Shown piece after piece: positions 44,447-54,725 of a stretch of 64,000 nt of DNA. The position numbers were made by a program, and so were the translations under genes. Within the stretch, counting starts at the first letter, position 1, and each line of letters begins with the position of its first letter. The notes under the pieces are model-generated. The model was not told the DNA's origin, did not search any database, and saw nothing but the letters and a program-made list of their open reading frames with translations. Source of the stretch: Bacteroides fragilis (GTDB taxonomy: Bacteria > Bacteroidota > Bacteroidia > Bacteroidales > Bacteroidaceae); the NCBI RefSeq assembly GCF_002849695.1, contig NZ_CP018937.1, forward strand, positions 186,001-250,000. Reading direction: 5' to 3'.

Positions 44447-45535
44447 ATGAAGTTACTTTTTTTGATAGACTCTCTTGGATCAGGTGGAGCTCAGCGGCAA
44501 ATAGTTACAATTATTCCTCTACTAAAACAAAAAGGGGTGGAAGTAGAAGTACTTTGCTATCATGAGGATACATTTTTTATGGATATTCTTGATAGAAATA
44601 GTGTCAAAATACATTGGTTGTTAATAAAGAATCCTGTATTGAGGATATGGAAGATACGTTCGTTTATTCGTCAAGGAAATTATAATGCGGTAATTTCTTT
44701 TTTAGATACGCCAGACTTCTTGAATTGTATATCAGCTATTGGAGGACATACTTGGAAAGTAATAACGAGTGAACGTAGCGCAAAGGAAGACGCTTTCTTT
44801 TCATATAGAGGCAGATTGATAGGATGGTTCAAACAATATTCAGATATTATAGTGTGTAATTCAAATAATGCTAGTCGGATGTGGTTGAAACATTATCCAC
44901 AATATCGGAATAAGTTAAAAGTTACTTATAATATTGTTACTTTACCTCCAATTGTCTCTAAATACATACCTCGTAAAGAAGGTAAAACTCACATTGTTGT
45001 GGCAGCGAGTTATCAGTATTTGAAGAATCCCATAAATCTTATAAAAGCAGTTAATTTATTAGATGATAACCAAAAGGATAAGCTTATATTAGATTGGTAT
45101 GGGTCTAAAAAAGCTTCTCAAAGTAGTGCGCAAGTATTTAATGAATCAACTAAATTAATTTCTCAATATAATCTTGATAAAGTGATACATCTAAATGAGG
45201 CCGTTTCTAATATTGCAGACAGAATGAATGAGGCTGATGTAGTAGGGTTATTTAGTCAGTTTGAGGGATTGCCTAATGCGATATGTGAAGCAATGAGCTT
45301 ATCCAAACCTATAATAATGAGTCGAGTATCTGATTGGGATGTTTTAGTTGATGAAAATAATGGTGTATTGTGTGAGTGGAATAATGTTGATTCTATCAAA
45401 AAGGCATTAAATACTATTTTAACTATATCAGATGATCAATTACTGGCAGCAGGAGAGAGCTCTGGGAAAAAGGCAAAGTTGTTATTTGATCCTGAAACTA
45501 TTATAAAAAGGTGGGAGGCGATAATTGGGTTATGA
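44447..45535 (+). CDS. Glycosyltransferase, GT4 family
   Basis: A 362-aa GT-B enzyme. N-terminal FLIDSLGSGGAQRQIVTII is typical of GT4; the C-terminal donor-binding part has SQFEGLPNAICEAMSLSKPII with the E-x7-E motif. Starts one base after the polymerase stop. Sugar donor unknown. Confidence 0.88.
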   Translation: MKLLFLIDSLGSGGAQRQIVTIIPLLKQKGVEVEVLCYHEDTFFMDILDRNSVKIHWLLIKNPVLRIWKIRSFIRQGNYNAVISFLDTPDFLNCISAIGGHTWKVITSERSAKEDAFFSYRGRLIGWFKQYSDIIVCNSNNASRMWLKHYPQYRNKLKVTYNIVTLPPIVSKYIPRKEGKTHIVVAASYQYLKNPINLIKAVNLLDDNQKDKLILDWYGSKKASQSSAQVFNESTKLISQYNLDKVIHLNEAVSNIADRMNEADVVGLFSQFEGLPNAICEAMSLSKPIIMSRVSDWDVLVDENNGVLCEWNNVDSIKKALNTILTISDDQLLAAGESSGKKAKLLFDPETIIKRWEAIIGL

Positions 45536-45673
45536 GCTAAGGTGGAAATGAAAAATTATCAATGCTTATTTATGTGTCTCATTCTGAAATTCAGAAAATA
45601 GGACATCGTATTAACACTACAAATTTTATCTTTTTTCTGTTTGAAGTAATTATTAAGAAAGTTCGTAAAGTAT

Positions 45674-46777
45674 ATGCCTAGATTAGAAAAAATGAAGGTT
45701 CTGTTAATAGCCCCTTCTCCAGATCTTGCCGGAGGGATAGCTCGGTGGACTAAACATATTTTGAATTATTATAAGGAGCATACAGAAGATTGTAATTTGG
45801 ATTATTTATGTTCGGCGTATTATAAACATTCTATTAAAAATAGTTTTTGGACAAAATTATATTCGGGGCTTTCTGTATTGTTGAGATTTATAAGAAAAGC
45901 ATCAAGATTAAATTATGATGTAGTCCATATTACCACAAGTGCATCAATTGGGCTTATTAAGGATATTTGTTTAGTAAAGATAGCTAAGCGATATAGTGTA
46001 AAAAGTGTAATTCATTTCCATTTTGGGCGGATACCTGAATTATGTCATTATAAAAATTGGGAGTGGAAGTTATTGAAGATACTTGTCGATAACTCCGATG
46101 TGGTAATAACGATTGATCAGAAGTCTTATTTATCGTTGCTTGCTTCTGGGTTTAAAAATGTTGTGAATCTACCTAATCCACTGTCTAATGAAATACTTGA
46201 AAGTATTGATAGGAAGTCATTTATTTCTATTCAGCCTCGTACAATTACATTTGTAGGGCAGATGTTAGAAACTAAAGGTATATACGAATTAGTAGAGGTT
46301 TGTTCTCAAATATCTGGTATTCAATTGAATATGTATGGAAGTCTTCCTAAAGGGGTCAAAGAAAAACTTATAGTTTTATCTGGAAAAAATAATAAATGGC
46401 TTAATGTTGTTGGAGAAATAGATTATTCTTTAATCGTTGATAAGATGATGGCATCAGCAATTTTTGTTCTTCCAACTTACACTGAAGGATTTCCTAATGT
46501 AATATTGGAAAGTATGGCTTGTGGATGCGCTATTATTGCAAGTTGTGTTGGAGCAATACCAGAGATGTTGGCTATTGAGACAGAAAGACCATGTGGTATT
46601 TGTGTTGAACCTAAAAATAAAGTCCAATTAAAACAAGCAATAGAGTATATGTTGTCCAACCCAATGGAAGCGAAGGCTTTGGGAAAGAGGGCACATGAAC
46701 GTGTCATTAAAGAGTATTCGATAGATTCTGTTTGGAATCGCATGATAAATATATGGATAGGTAGTAAAATGAATTAA
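45674..46777 (+). CDS. Glycosyltransferase, GT4 family
   Basis: A 367-aa GT-B enzyme. N-terminal LLIAPSPDLAGGIARWTKHIL; C-terminal TFVGQMLETKGIYELVEV and TYTEGFPNVILESMACGCAII with E-x7-E. A 138-nt gap precedes it with no visible gene. An in-frame ATG at 45692 (MKVLLIAPSP) is an equally good start. It is the last gene of the very AT-rich segment. Confidence 0.88.
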   Translation: MPRLEKMKVLLIAPSPDLAGGIARWTKHILNYYKEHTEDCNLDYLCSAYYKHSIKNSFWTKLYSGLSVLLRFIRKASRLNYDVVHITTSASIGLIKDICLVKIAKRYSVKSVIHFHFGRIPELCHYKNWEWKLLKILVDNSDVVITIDQKSYLSLLASGFKNVVNLPNPLSNEILESIDRKSFISIQPRTITFVGQMLETKGIYELVEVCSQISGIQLNMYGSLPKGVKEKLIVLSGKNNKWLNVVGEIDYSLIVDKMMASAIFVLPTYTEGFPNVILESMACGCAIIASCVGAIPEMLAIETERPCGICVEPKNKVQLKQAIEYMLSNPMEAKALGKRAHERVIKEYSIDSVWNRMINIWIGSKMN

Positions 46778-46794
46778 ATAATTTATAATCTTAT

Positions 46795-47820
46795 ATGTTA
46801 AATTTAGAAGATAAGGTTTTATTGATTACCGGTGGAACAGGTTCCTTCGGTAATGCCGTATTACGTCGTTTTTTTGATTCTGATATCAGGGAGATTCGTA
46901 TATTCTCTCGTGATGAAAAGAAACAAGATGATATGCGTCACCATCTTCAGAATCCCAAAGTAAAATTCTATATTGGCGATGTCCGTGACAAGCGCTCTGT
47001 GGATGGAGTTATGAATGGAGTGGATTATATCTTCCATGCCGCTGCGCTGAAGCAAGTCCCTTCCTGTGAGTTTTTCCCCACACAAGCGGTTAGGACTAAT
47101 GTTCTCGGTACGGAGAATGTGTTGGATTCCGCCATAGCTCACGGTGTTAAAAATGTGGTGGTACTTTCTACCGATAAAGCTGCCTATCCTATAAATGCGA
47201 TGGGTATCAGCAAAGCCATGATGGAGAAAGTCGCTATCGCCAAAGGTCGTCAGTTGGGTAATTGTGGAGGAACAACGATTTGCTGTACCCGTTATGGGAA
47301 TGTTATGGCCAGCCGTGGTTCTGTGATACCCTTGTGGGTAGAGCAAATTAAGAAATGTAATCCAATAACAATAACAGATCCCAACATGACCCGCTTCATG
47401 ATGACTTTGGATGATGCTGTCGACTTGGTGATTTATGCCTTTCAGCATGGAAAAAATGGTGATTTGTTTGTTCAGAAGGCGCCCGCTGCCACTCTGGATG
47501 TATTAGCCGATGCATTAAAGTCTCTTTACCATAGTAATGCGGATGTCAAAGTGATTGGTACCCGCCATGGTGAGAAACTCTATGAAACTCTTGTTACCCG
47601 TGAAGAGATGTCTAAAGCAGAGGATATGGGTGATTATTATCGTATCCCATGTGATACGCGTGATTTAAATTATGATAAGTTTTTTGTGGAAGGAAGTGAG
47701 GAGGTCTCCAAAATAGAAGATTACCATTCTCATAATACCCGTCGTCTTGATGTTGAGGGAATGAAAGAACTTCTCTTGAAACTTGATTTCATTCGCGAAG
47801 ATCTTGGTCTTGAAAAATAG
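46795..47820 (+). CDS. fnlA: UDP-GlcNAc 4,6-dehydratase/5-epimerase (FnlA/CapE)
   Basis: First enzyme of UDP-L-FucNAc synthesis. The 341-aa SDR has TGGTGSFGNAVLRRF, HAAALKQVPSCEFFP, STDKAAYPINAMGISK and THE-like IGTRHGEKLYETL. The catalytic Tyr of ordinary SDRs is replaced by Met (AMGISK), the hallmark of the FnlA/WbjB/CapE group. It heads a compact fnlA-fnlB-fnlC set that is visibly less AT-rich than the genes to its left. Confidence 0.93.
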   Translation: MLNLEDKVLLITGGTGSFGNAVLRRFFDSDIREIRIFSRDEKKQDDMRHHLQNPKVKFYIGDVRDKRSVDGVMNGVDYIFHAAALKQVPSCEFFPTQAVRTNVLGTENVLDSAIAHGVKNVVVLSTDKAAYPINAMGISKAMMEKVAIAKGRQLGNCGGTTICCTRYGNVMASRGSVIPLWVEQIKKCNPITITDPNMTRFMMTLDDAVDLVIYAFQHGKNGDLFVQKAPAATLDVLADALKSLYHSNADVKVIGTRHGEKLYETLVTREEMSKAEDMGDYYRIPCDTRDLNYDKFFVEGSEEVSKIEDYHSHNTRRLDVEGMKELLLKLDFIREDLGLEK

Positions 47821-47864
47821 AATTGATAGTAATCAAGGTCAAATAAATTAATTCCTCTTTATTT

Positions 47865-49016
47865 ATGAAAGTTTTAGTAACCGGTGCGAAAGGTTTCGTC
47901 GGGCGGAATCTTGTATCCCAATTGCGCAATATTCAAAGTGGCAAAGCAAAAAATTACGCTTTGTCCGGAAACGAGTTGGTCATTTTTGAATATGATGTAG
48001 ATAGTGACCCTTCTGAATTGGATGACTATTGCCGACAGGCTGATTTCATTTTTAATCTGGCCGGTGTAAACCGTCCACTGGACCAGTCTGAATTTATGAA
48101 AGGGAACTTTGGTTTTGCTTCTACGCTTCTTGCTTCATTGAAGAGACATGGAAATACTTGCCCTATCATGATATCCTCTTCTACACAAGCCGCTTTGGAT
48201 AATCCTTATGGAGCCTCTAAACGGGCGGGTGAACAATTGTTGTTTGAGTATTCCCGGGAAACGGGATCGAAAGTGTTGGTATACCGTTTTCCCAATGTCT
48301 TTGGTAAATGGTGTCGCCCTAATTATAATAGTGCAATAGCTACTTTTTGCTATAACATAGCCCATGATCTTCCTATTCAGGTCAATGATCCGAATGTGGA
48401 GATGAATCTTGTATATATAGATGATGTTGTGGATGAATTAATCTCCGCTTTGACGGGTAATGAACACCGGGAAGGAGCTTATTGTAAAGTATCTGCTGTA
48501 TATACTGTTACTTTGGGAGCAATTGTGGAATTGCTATATTCTTTCCGTGAGAACCGTAACAACTTGAGGGTTCCCCATGTGGGAGATGCTTTTACTAAGA
48601 AACTTTACTCCACCTATCTCTCTTATCTGCCGAAAGATGGATTTGGCTATCCTTTGAAGATGAATGTGGATGCCCGTGGCAGTTTCACGGAGATTATCCG
48701 CAGTACGGATCAGGGACAGTTCTCTGTTAATATTTCCAAGCCACATATTACAAAAGGTAACCATTGGCATCATACCAAAAACGAAAAGTTTGTGGTTGTA
48801 AGTGGTCAAGGTGTTATCCGTTTTCGTAACATGCATAATTCATCCTCTGAGATTCTAGAATATTTTGTTTCAGGTGATAAACTTGAAATAATTGATATTC
48901 CTACAGGTTATACCCATAATATTGAGAATCTGGGTGATACGGATATGGTAACTTTCATGTGGTGTAACGAGTGTTTTGATCCCGGTAGCCCGGATACTTA
49001 TTTTGAAGAAGTTTAA
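47865..49016 (+). CDS. fnlB: FnlB/CapF reductase (SDR-cupin fusion)
   Basis: A 383-aa bifunctional enzyme of UDP-L-FucNAc synthesis. An N-terminal SDR (VTGAKGFVGRNLVSQL, NPYGASKRAGEQLL) is followed by a C-terminal cupin (about 275-383: NHWHHTKNEKFVVVSGQG, DIPTGYTHNIENLG). CapF acts on the 4-keto product of CapE. Gene order matches S. aureus capEFG and E. coli fnlABC. Confidence 0.93.
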   Translation: MKVLVTGAKGFVGRNLVSQLRNIQSGKAKNYALSGNELVIFEYDVDSDPSELDDYCRQADFIFNLAGVNRPLDQSEFMKGNFGFASTLLASLKRHGNTCPIMISSSTQAALDNPYGASKRAGEQLLFEYSRETGSKVLVYRFPNVFGKWCRPNYNSAIATFCYNIAHDLPIQVNDPNVEMNLVYIDDVVDELISALTGNEHREGAYCKVSAVYTVTLGAIVELLYSFRENRNNLRVPHVGDAFTKKLYSTYLSYLPKDGFGYPLKMNVDARGSFTEIIRSTDQGQFSVNISKPHITKGNHWHHTKNEKFVVVSGQGVIRFRNMHNSSSEILEYFVSGDKLEIIDIPTGYTHNIENLGDTDMVTFMWCNECFDPGSPDTYFEEV

Positions 49017-49023
49017 TAGCATT

Positions 49024-50208
49024 ATGGAAATCAAACTGGATTATTCAGATATCAAGTTTCGGTATAACGGCAAACTGAGGCTGTTGATTATAGTCGGTAC
49101 CCGTCCGGAAATTATCCGGTTGGCTGCCGTAATAAATAAATGCCGTCAATATTTTGATTGTATTTTGGCTCATACCGGACAGAATTATGATTATAATCTG
49201 AACGGAGTCTTTTTTCATGACCTGAGCTTACAGGCTCCGGATGTCTATATGGATGCTGTAGGGGATGATTTGGGTTCGACAATGGGTAATATTTTGAATG
49301 CGAGCTATAAACTGATGTCACACTTACGCCCTGATGCCGTTTTGGTTCTCGGTGATACCAATTCTTGCCTAAGTGTAATCAGCGCTAAACGCTTGCATAT
49401 TCCTATTTTTCATATGGAAGCCGGTAACCGTTGCTTTGATGAGTGCCTTCCTGAAGAGACAAACCGGCGTATTGTAGACATTATTTCTGATATGAATCTA
49501 TGCTATTCGGAGCATGCCAGACGGTATCTGAATGCTTCGGGTGTGGCAAAGGAACGTACTTATGTAACCGGTTCTCCGATGGCCGAGGTTCTGTCTGAGA
49601 ACCTTTCTGCTATAGAATCTTCGGATATCCACGCCAGATTGGGTTTGAGGAAAGGACAATATATCCTGCTGTCTGCACATCGGGAAGAGAATATTGATAC
49701 TGACAAGAACTTCGCTTCATTGTTTGAAGGCATAAACGCGATGGCTGAAAAGTATGACATGCCTGTACTTTACAGTTGCCATCCTCGTAGCCGTAACCGC
49801 CTGGAATCAAGTGGATTTAAACTGGATAGCCGGGTGATTCGGCATGCCCCTCTGGGTTTCCATGACTATAACTGCTTGCAGATGCATGCTTATACCGTGG
49901 TCAGTGATAGCGGGACATTACCGGAGGAAAGTTCTTTTTTCACTTCTGTCGGTCACTCTTTTCCGGCTGTTTGTATTCGCACAAGTACCGAACGTCCTGA
50001 AGCTTTGGATAAGGGATGTTTTATTCTTGCGGGGATTGATAAAGCTTCTTTACTTCAAGCTGTAGATACTGCTGTGGAAATGAATAGGAATGGTGATAAT
50101 GGTGTCCCTGTTCCGGACTATATGGATCGAAATGTATCGACAAAGGTGGTGAAGTTGATTCAAAGTTATACAGGAATAGTAAACAAAATCGTCTGGAGAA
50201 AATCTTGA
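49024..50208 (+). CDS. fnlC: UDP-N-acetylglucosamine 2-epimerase-like enzyme (FnlC/CapG)
   Basis: A 394-aa non-hydrolysing 2-epimerase finishing UDP-L-FucNAc. GTRPEIIRLAAV, FHMEAGNRCFDECLPEETNRR and VVSDSGTLPEESSF are conserved. The start at 49024 (7 nt after the fnlB stop) is preferred over an upstream ATG at 48976 that overlaps fnlB. It is next to a WbuB-like transferase, as in E. coli O26. Confidence 0.92.
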   Translation: MEIKLDYSDIKFRYNGKLRLLIIVGTRPEIIRLAAVINKCRQYFDCILAHTGQNYDYNLNGVFFHDLSLQAPDVYMDAVGDDLGSTMGNILNASYKLMSHLRPDAVLVLGDTNSCLSVISAKRLHIPIFHMEAGNRCFDECLPEETNRRIVDIISDMNLCYSEHARRYLNASGVAKERTYVTGSPMAEVLSENLSAIESSDIHARLGLRKGQYILLSAHREENIDTDKNFASLFEGINAMAEKYDMPVLYSCHPRSRNRLESSGFKLDSRVIRHAPLGFHDYNCLQMHAYTVVSDSGTLPEESSFFTSVGHSFPAVCIRTSTERPEALDKGCFILAGIDKASLLQAVDTAVEMNRNGDNGVPVPDYMDRNVSTKVVKLIQSYTGIVNKIVWRKS

Positions 50209-50218
50209 TAATATCGAA

Positions 50219-51427
50219 ATGAATATTTTGTTTCTGACCCTTAACCGTGTTTCAGATCTTTCTGAACGGGGGATATACACGGATTTGATGCGGGAATTTA
50301 TTTGTCATGGGCATAGGGTCTATATGGTTGTTCCCGCTGAACGTCGCTTTCATGAATCTACTTCAATAAAAGAGAGTTGTGGCGCTCAAATATTGAGGGT
50401 GAAGACATTGAATATCCAAAAGAGCAATGTGGTGGAGAAAGGCATCGGTACATTGTTATTGGAAATGCAGTATCAATGTGCCATAAAGAGATATTGGAAG
50501 GATATCCAGTTTGATTTGATACTTTATTCAACTCCTCCCATTACTTTCAATAGGGTCATCAGTTCACAAAAGAAACGTTGTAAGGCGAAAAGTTATCTTT
50601 TATTGAAAGATATTTTTCCTCAAAATGCCGTTGATTTGGGAATGTTTTCAAAGAGAAGCTTAATTTATAGATTTTTCCGTAAAAAAGAGGAGGTTTTATA
50701 TCAGATATCGGACTTTATAGGCTGTATGTCTCCTGCCAATGTGGATTATGTGTTGACACATAATCCGGAAATAAAGGCTGATAGAGTAGAGATATGCCCC
50801 AATAGTATTAAATTGTTAGAGAAGCCATTAATGACTTCAACTGCAAGAAAAAACATATTGCAGAAATTGCATATTCCAATTAATAAGACTCTTTTTATAT
50901 ATGGTGGCAATTTGGGGCGTCCACAAGGTCTGATTTTCTTGTTGGACGTGATAGCCGCAAACGAGGAACGTAATGACAGTTATTTCATCATTGTAGGCAG
51001 TGGCACTGAATATAGCAAGATAAAGTCTTGGTTTGAGACAAATAATCCGGATAATTCAATGCTGCTTTCTTCACTTCCAAAGAAAGAGTATGATGATTTG
51101 GTAAAGGCTTGTGACGTCGGTTTGATTTTCCTTGATAGACGTTTTACCATCCCCAATTATCCTTCCCGTTTACTTTCTTATTTAGAAAACCGGATGCCCG
51201 TTTTATTGGCTACAGACATGAATACGGATATCGGGCGGATCGCTGAACGGAATGGTTATGGCTTTTGGACAGAAAATGGGAATTTGGATACATTTATGGA
51301 AATGGTGGATTCTTTATCTGCAGACAGGGAAAAAATAAAAGTGATGGGCGAGAAAGGGTATGAATACCTGAAATCTAATTATACAGTAGAAAGAGGGTAC
51401 CGGATGATAATGAAACATTTTGAGTAA
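50219..51427 (+). CDS. WbuB-like glycosyltransferase (L-FucNAc transfer)
   Basis: A 402-aa GT4-type enzyme. N-terminal [24 protein letters not shown] and central [24 protein letters not shown] are typical of the WbuB group, which transfers L-FucNAc. The position right after fnlABC supports this donor. It lies 2 nt upstream of the initiating transferase. Confidence 0.87.
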   Translation: MNILFLTLNRVSDLSERGIYTDLMREFICHGHRVYMVVPAERRFHESTSIKESCGAQILRVKTLNIQKSNVVEKGIGTLLLEMQYQCAIKRYWKDIQFDLILYSTPPITFNRVISSQKKRCKAKSYLLLKDIFPQNAVDLGMFSKRSLIYRFFRKKEEVLYQISDFIGCMSPANVDYVLTHNPEIKADRVEICPNSIKLLEKPLMTSTARKNILQKLHIPINKTLFIYGGNLGRPQGLIFLLDVIAANEERNDSYFIIVGSGTEYSKIKSWFETNNPDNSMLLSSLPKKEYDDLVKACDVGLIFLDRRFTIPNYPSRLLSYLENRMPVLLATDMNTDIGRIAERNGYGFWTENGNLDTFMEMVDSLSADREKIKVMGEKGYEYLKSNYTVERGYRMIMKHFE

Positions 51428-51429
51428 GT

Positions 51430-52038
51430 ATGTATCAGTATGTTATTAAACGATTAATTGATTTTATTGTCGTATTTTTTGTCTTGATCATTGTCTGGCC
51501 TGTATTGTTTCTCGTAACTTTTTGGCTTTATTTTGCCAATAAAGGTGCCGGTGCTTTTTTTCTTCAGGAGAGGCCCGGGCGGCATGGTAAAATCTTTAAG
51601 GTCATCAAATTTAAAACCATGACAGATGAACGTGATGCAGAAGGGAACTTACTTCCGGATGATAAACGATTAACGAAGGTTGGTAAGTTTGTTCGTTCTA
51701 CTTCACTTGACGAGCTTCCACAATTAATCAATGTTTTGAAAGGCGATATGTCCTTGATTGGGCCACGTCCTTTGCTTCCTCAGTATTTGTCTCTATACAA
51801 TAGCGAACAGGCTCGCCGTCATGAAGTTCGTCCCGGGATAACCGGTTGGGCCCAGGTGAATGGACGAAATGCTATTTCATGGACAAAGAAGTTTGAGTTG
51901 GATGTCTGGTATGTAGATCATTGTTCTTTTTTACTTGATTTAAAAATTATCTTTTTAACAATAAAAAAAGTTTTCGTACGTGAAGGAATCAGTTCTGATA
52001 CTTGTTCAACGATGGAAGCTTTTAATGGAAATAATTAA
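51430..52038 (+). CDS. Initiating sugar-phosphate transferase (PglC/WcaJ family)
   Basis: A 202-aa monotopic phosphoglycosyltransferase. The N-terminal reentrant helix ([22 protein letters not shown]) is followed by [50 protein letters not shown] and [18 protein letters not shown]. It transfers a sugar phosphate to undecaprenyl phosphate to start the repeat unit. The short PglC-like form and the PglD-like neighbour suggest a 4-amino-trideoxy sugar as the first residue. Confidence 0.93.
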   Translation: MYQYVIKRLIDFIVVFFVLIIVWPVLFLVTFWLYFANKGAGAFFLQERPGRHGKIFKVIKFKTMTDERDAEGNLLPDDKRLTKVGKFVRSTSLDELPQLINVLKGDMSLIGPRPLLPQYLSLYNSEQARRHEVRPGITGWAQVNGRNAISWTKKFELDVWYVDHCSFLLDLKIIFLTIKKVFVREGISSDTCSTMEAFNGNN

Positions 52039-52041
52039 GAA

Positions 52042-52683
52042 ATGAAGAATATAGCAATTTATGGAGCCGGAGGCTATGGGCAAGAAGTAGCCTGTCTGAT
52101 CAAAGCCATTAATACAATAGAATGCCAATGGAATCTTATTGGTTTTTTTGATGATGCCAAGCCTATCGGATGTGAGGTTGCATATGGTAAGATATTAGGT
52201 GGTATTCATGAATTGAACCAATGGGCTGAAGAATTGTCTGTCGTTATGGCAATTGGGAATCCTGTTGCATTGGAAAAACTTACGATGCGGATGATGAATC
52301 CGTTGATCGATTTTCCCAATTTGATAGCTCCGGATGTCTGTTATCACGATGGAGAGAGTGTTAAGATGGGAAAAGGAAATATCATCTTTTTTCGCTCATT
52401 AGTGAGTTGCCATGTAACGATGGGAAATTTCAATTTATTGAATAATGATGTTTTTGTGGGGCACAATTCAATAATTGGTTCATATAATGTTATGAATCCT
52501 TCGGTGCGTGTATCTGGTAATGTGAGTATAGGCAATGCAAATTTTTTTGGCGTTTCGTCTGTTGTGTTGCAGACATTGAAAATAGGAAATGGTATTGTTC
52601 TTGGAGCTGGAAGTGTACTTATTCGTAAGCCGAAGGATGGAAATACCTATGTTGGTAATCCTGCTACAGTAATAAAATATTGA
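52042..52683 (+). CDS. NeuD/PglD-like sugar N- or O-acyltransferase
   Basis: A 213-aa protein with an N-terminal nucleotide-sugar binding Rossmann-like domain (IYGAGGYGQEVACLI) and a C-terminal left-handed beta-helix (MGNFNLLNNDVFVGHNSIIGS; GVSSVVLQTLKIGNGIVLGAGS). PglD acetylates the 4-amino group of UDP-4-amino-trideoxy sugars. Here it is immediately followed by ACP and KAS genes, so an acyl-ACP rather than acetyl-CoA donor is possible (inference). Confidence 0.87.
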   Translation: MKNIAIYGAGGYGQEVACLIKAINTIECQWNLIGFFDDAKPIGCEVAYGKILGGIHELNQWAEELSVVMAIGNPVALEKLTMRMMNPLIDFPNLIAPDVCYHDGESVKMGKGNIIFFRSLVSCHVTMGNFNLLNNDVFVGHNSIIGSYNVMNPSVRVSGNVSIGNANFFGVSSVVLQTLKIGNGIVLGAGSVLIRKPKDGNTYVGNPATVIKY

Positions 52684-52698
52684 TAAAATCATAAGAAT

Positions 52699-52929
52699 AT
52701 GGAATTGAATAAATTTATAGAAAATTTTGCAGAGCAGTTTGATGATCTTGATATAAGTTCTTTATCAGGGGAAACTGTTTTTAAGGAGTTAGATGAATGG
52801 TCATCTTTAATAGCATTATCCGTAATCGCTATGATAGACGAAGAGTATGATGTGCATGTGGGAGCGAAGGAAATTGTAGGTTCGGATACTATCGAAGATT
52901 TGTATAACGTAGTAAAGGAATTAAAATAA
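52699..52929 (+). CDS. Acyl carrier protein, copy 1 of the cassette
   Basis: A 76-aa acidic four-helix protein. The 4'-phosphopantetheine attachment Ser is probably S36 in LDEWSSLIAL, aligned with WDSL in the second ACP of the cassette. Distinct from the housekeeping fatty-acid ACP motif DSLD. Its stop overlaps the next start as TAATG. Confidence 0.85.
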   Translation: MELNKFIENFAEQFDDLDISSLSGETVFKELDEWSSLIALSVIAMIDEEYDVHVGAKEIVGSDTIEDLYNVVKELK

Positions 52930-53657
52930 TGGATCTTGGAGGAAAGCATATATTGGTTACAGGAGCTTCTTCGGGTATAGGAAGGGTTGTAGCCCAATTC
53001 ATTTCTAATGAAGGGGGAAGGGTAACTTTATTAGCTCGAAATAAAGAAAGATTAGAAGCTGCTTTCCATTCTCTATATGGTGATAGTCATAGCTTTGCTT
53101 GTTGTGATTTGAATGACAATGAAAAAATGCAGGACATAATCAGTCAGATTGATAATGTAGATGGAGTTGTTTTTTGTGCGGGGATAAATGAATTTATTCC
53201 TGTAAAATTTATCAAACAAGAGACAATAAATTCAATCTTTCAAACAAATTATTTTTCTCAAATAGCTCTGATTCGAACTCTGTTGAAGAAAAAAAAGATA
53301 AATAAAGGGGCTTCTTTAGTTTTTATATCTTCTATATCTTCTTTGATGGGAGTTCCAGGTACTTTGCTTTACTCTGCTTCTAAAGCAGCTGTTAATTCGA
53401 CTGTAAAAGTCTTGGCGGTGGAACTTTCAGGTCAAAAGATAAGAGCAAACGCTATTTGTCCGGGAATAGTCAGAACTCCTATGCTTGGTAGTACAAACAT
53501 TTCAGAAGAGCTGTTTCTGGAACAAGAAAAACAATATCCTTTAGGTATAGGAACTCCGGAAGATGTGGCAGAAGCTGCGGTCTTTCATCTTTCTGATAAG
53601 AGTAAATGGCTGACCGGTAATATCATGATCTTGGACGGAGGTTTCTCATTACAATAA
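52929..53657 (+). CDS. SDR ketoreductase (FabG-like)
   Basis: A 242-aa classical SDR. TGASSGIGRVVAQF, VVFCAGINEF, active-site S (SSISSL), YSASKAA (Y and K) and PGIVRTPML are present. Probably reduces a beta-ketoacyl group on one of the cassette ACPs to a 3-hydroxyacyl group. Translationally coupled to ACP1 and followed 7 nt later by the KAS III gene. Confidence 0.87.
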   Translation: MDLGGKHILVTGASSGIGRVVAQFISNEGGRVTLLARNKERLEAAFHSLYGDSHSFACCDLNDNEKMQDIISQIDNVDGVVFCAGINEFIPVKFIKQETINSIFQTNYFSQIALIRTLLKKKKINKGASLVFISSISSLMGVPGTLLYSASKAAVNSTVKVLAVELSGQKIRANAICPGIVRTPMLGSTNISEELFLEQEKQYPLGIGTPEDVAEAAVFHLSDKSKWLTGNIMILDGGFSLQ

Positions 53658-53664
53658 ATTTAAT

Positions 53665-54717
53665 ATGGCTACAATAACATATCATAACGTAGGTGTGAAA
53701 GCAATGGCAGCTTGTGTTCCTTCAGAGGTTGTCTACAATAAAGATTTGACTCATTTAATGACTCAGGAGGAAGTTGATAAAATGATTAATTCTGTCGGTA
53801 TTCATGAACGCAGGATTAGTCCGGTGGATGTATGTGCATCTGATTTATGCTATAAGGCAGCATTAAAATTGATGGAGGATAATCAGATTGATCCGGAATC
53901 AATCGATATGCTCCTTTTTATGAGTCAATCGCCAGATTTTAAGTCTCCTGCTACCGCTTGTATTTTACAGCATAGACTTGGATTATCAAAATCAACAGCT
54001 TGTATGGACCTAACTTTAGCATGTTCTGGATATGTATATGCACTGTCCACGGCGTTTGCATATGCATCAATGGAGGGAGTTAATAGAATTCTTTTATTAG
54101 ATGGCGAAACGTTCACAAAGTATGTAAATCCCAGAGATAAAGTAAATGTACCTCTATATGGTGATGCGGGTACTGCAACTTTGATAGAGAAAGGAAAATA
54201 TGAATTTGCTGTATTTGATTTGAATACGGATGGAAGTGGCGAGGATGCTGTGAAAATCCCGTTTGGAGGATGTCGTAATCCGTTTACAGTAGAGAGCTCT
54301 ATCGAAAAAGAATGTGAAAATGGTAATTATCGTTCAGATATTCAGGTGTATATGGATGGTATGGATGTTTTTAACTTTGCCATAGGAGTAGTTCCCAAAG
54401 GAGTTAAAACCATTTTGAAAGAGGTTGGTATTACAATAAATGATTTGGATTATCTATTATTTCATCAGTCAAATAAATTTATGACAAATTTCTTTGTAAA
54501 AAGATTAAAGTTTGATTCTGATAAGGTGCCTTATTCTATTCAAAAGTATGGAAATACAAGTTCTGCATCAATTCCTTTAACAATATGTTCTGAACTTTCA
54601 GGGAGTTTAATTTCTAATAAAAAGGTAGTTATGTGTGGCTTTGGTGCTGGCTTGTCATGGGGAACAGCTTTTATTCCATTTGGGGATTGCTGTATTTCTC
54701 CTGTATTTGATTACTAA
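53665..54717 (+). CDS. Ketoacyl-ACP synthase III (FabH-like)
   Basis: A 350-aa thiolase-fold enzyme. The catalytic triad is complete: C120 (LACSGYVYAL), H267 (FHQSN) and N297 (YGNTSSAS). It should therefore be able to condense an acyl starter with malonyl-ACP rather than act only as an acyltransferase. It sits between the ketoreductase and the FkbH-like gene in a dedicated acyl-building group, and is not the housekeeping fabH. Confidence 0.9.
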   Translation: MATITYHNVGVKAMAACVPSEVVYNKDLTHLMTQEEVDKMINSVGIHERRISPVDVCASDLCYKAALKLMEDNQIDPESIDMLLFMSQSPDFKSPATACILQHRLGLSKSTACMDLTLACSGYVYALSTAFAYASMEGVNRILLLDGETFTKYVNPRDKVNVPLYGDAGTATLIEKGKYEFAVFDLNTDGSGEDAVKIPFGGCRNPFTVESSIEKECENGNYRSDIQVYMDGMDVFNFAIGVVPKGVKTILKEVGITINDLDYLLFHQSNKFMTNFFVKRLKFDSDKVPYSIQKYGNTSSASIPLTICSELSGSLISNKKVVMCGFGAGLSWGTAFIPFGDCCISPVFDY

Positions 54718-54725
54718 TTAAAATT

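Noticed and set aside
46861..47448. Leftward ORF of 195 codons inside fnlA
   Set aside because: Complement of a conserved enzyme gene; composition typical of antisense frames.
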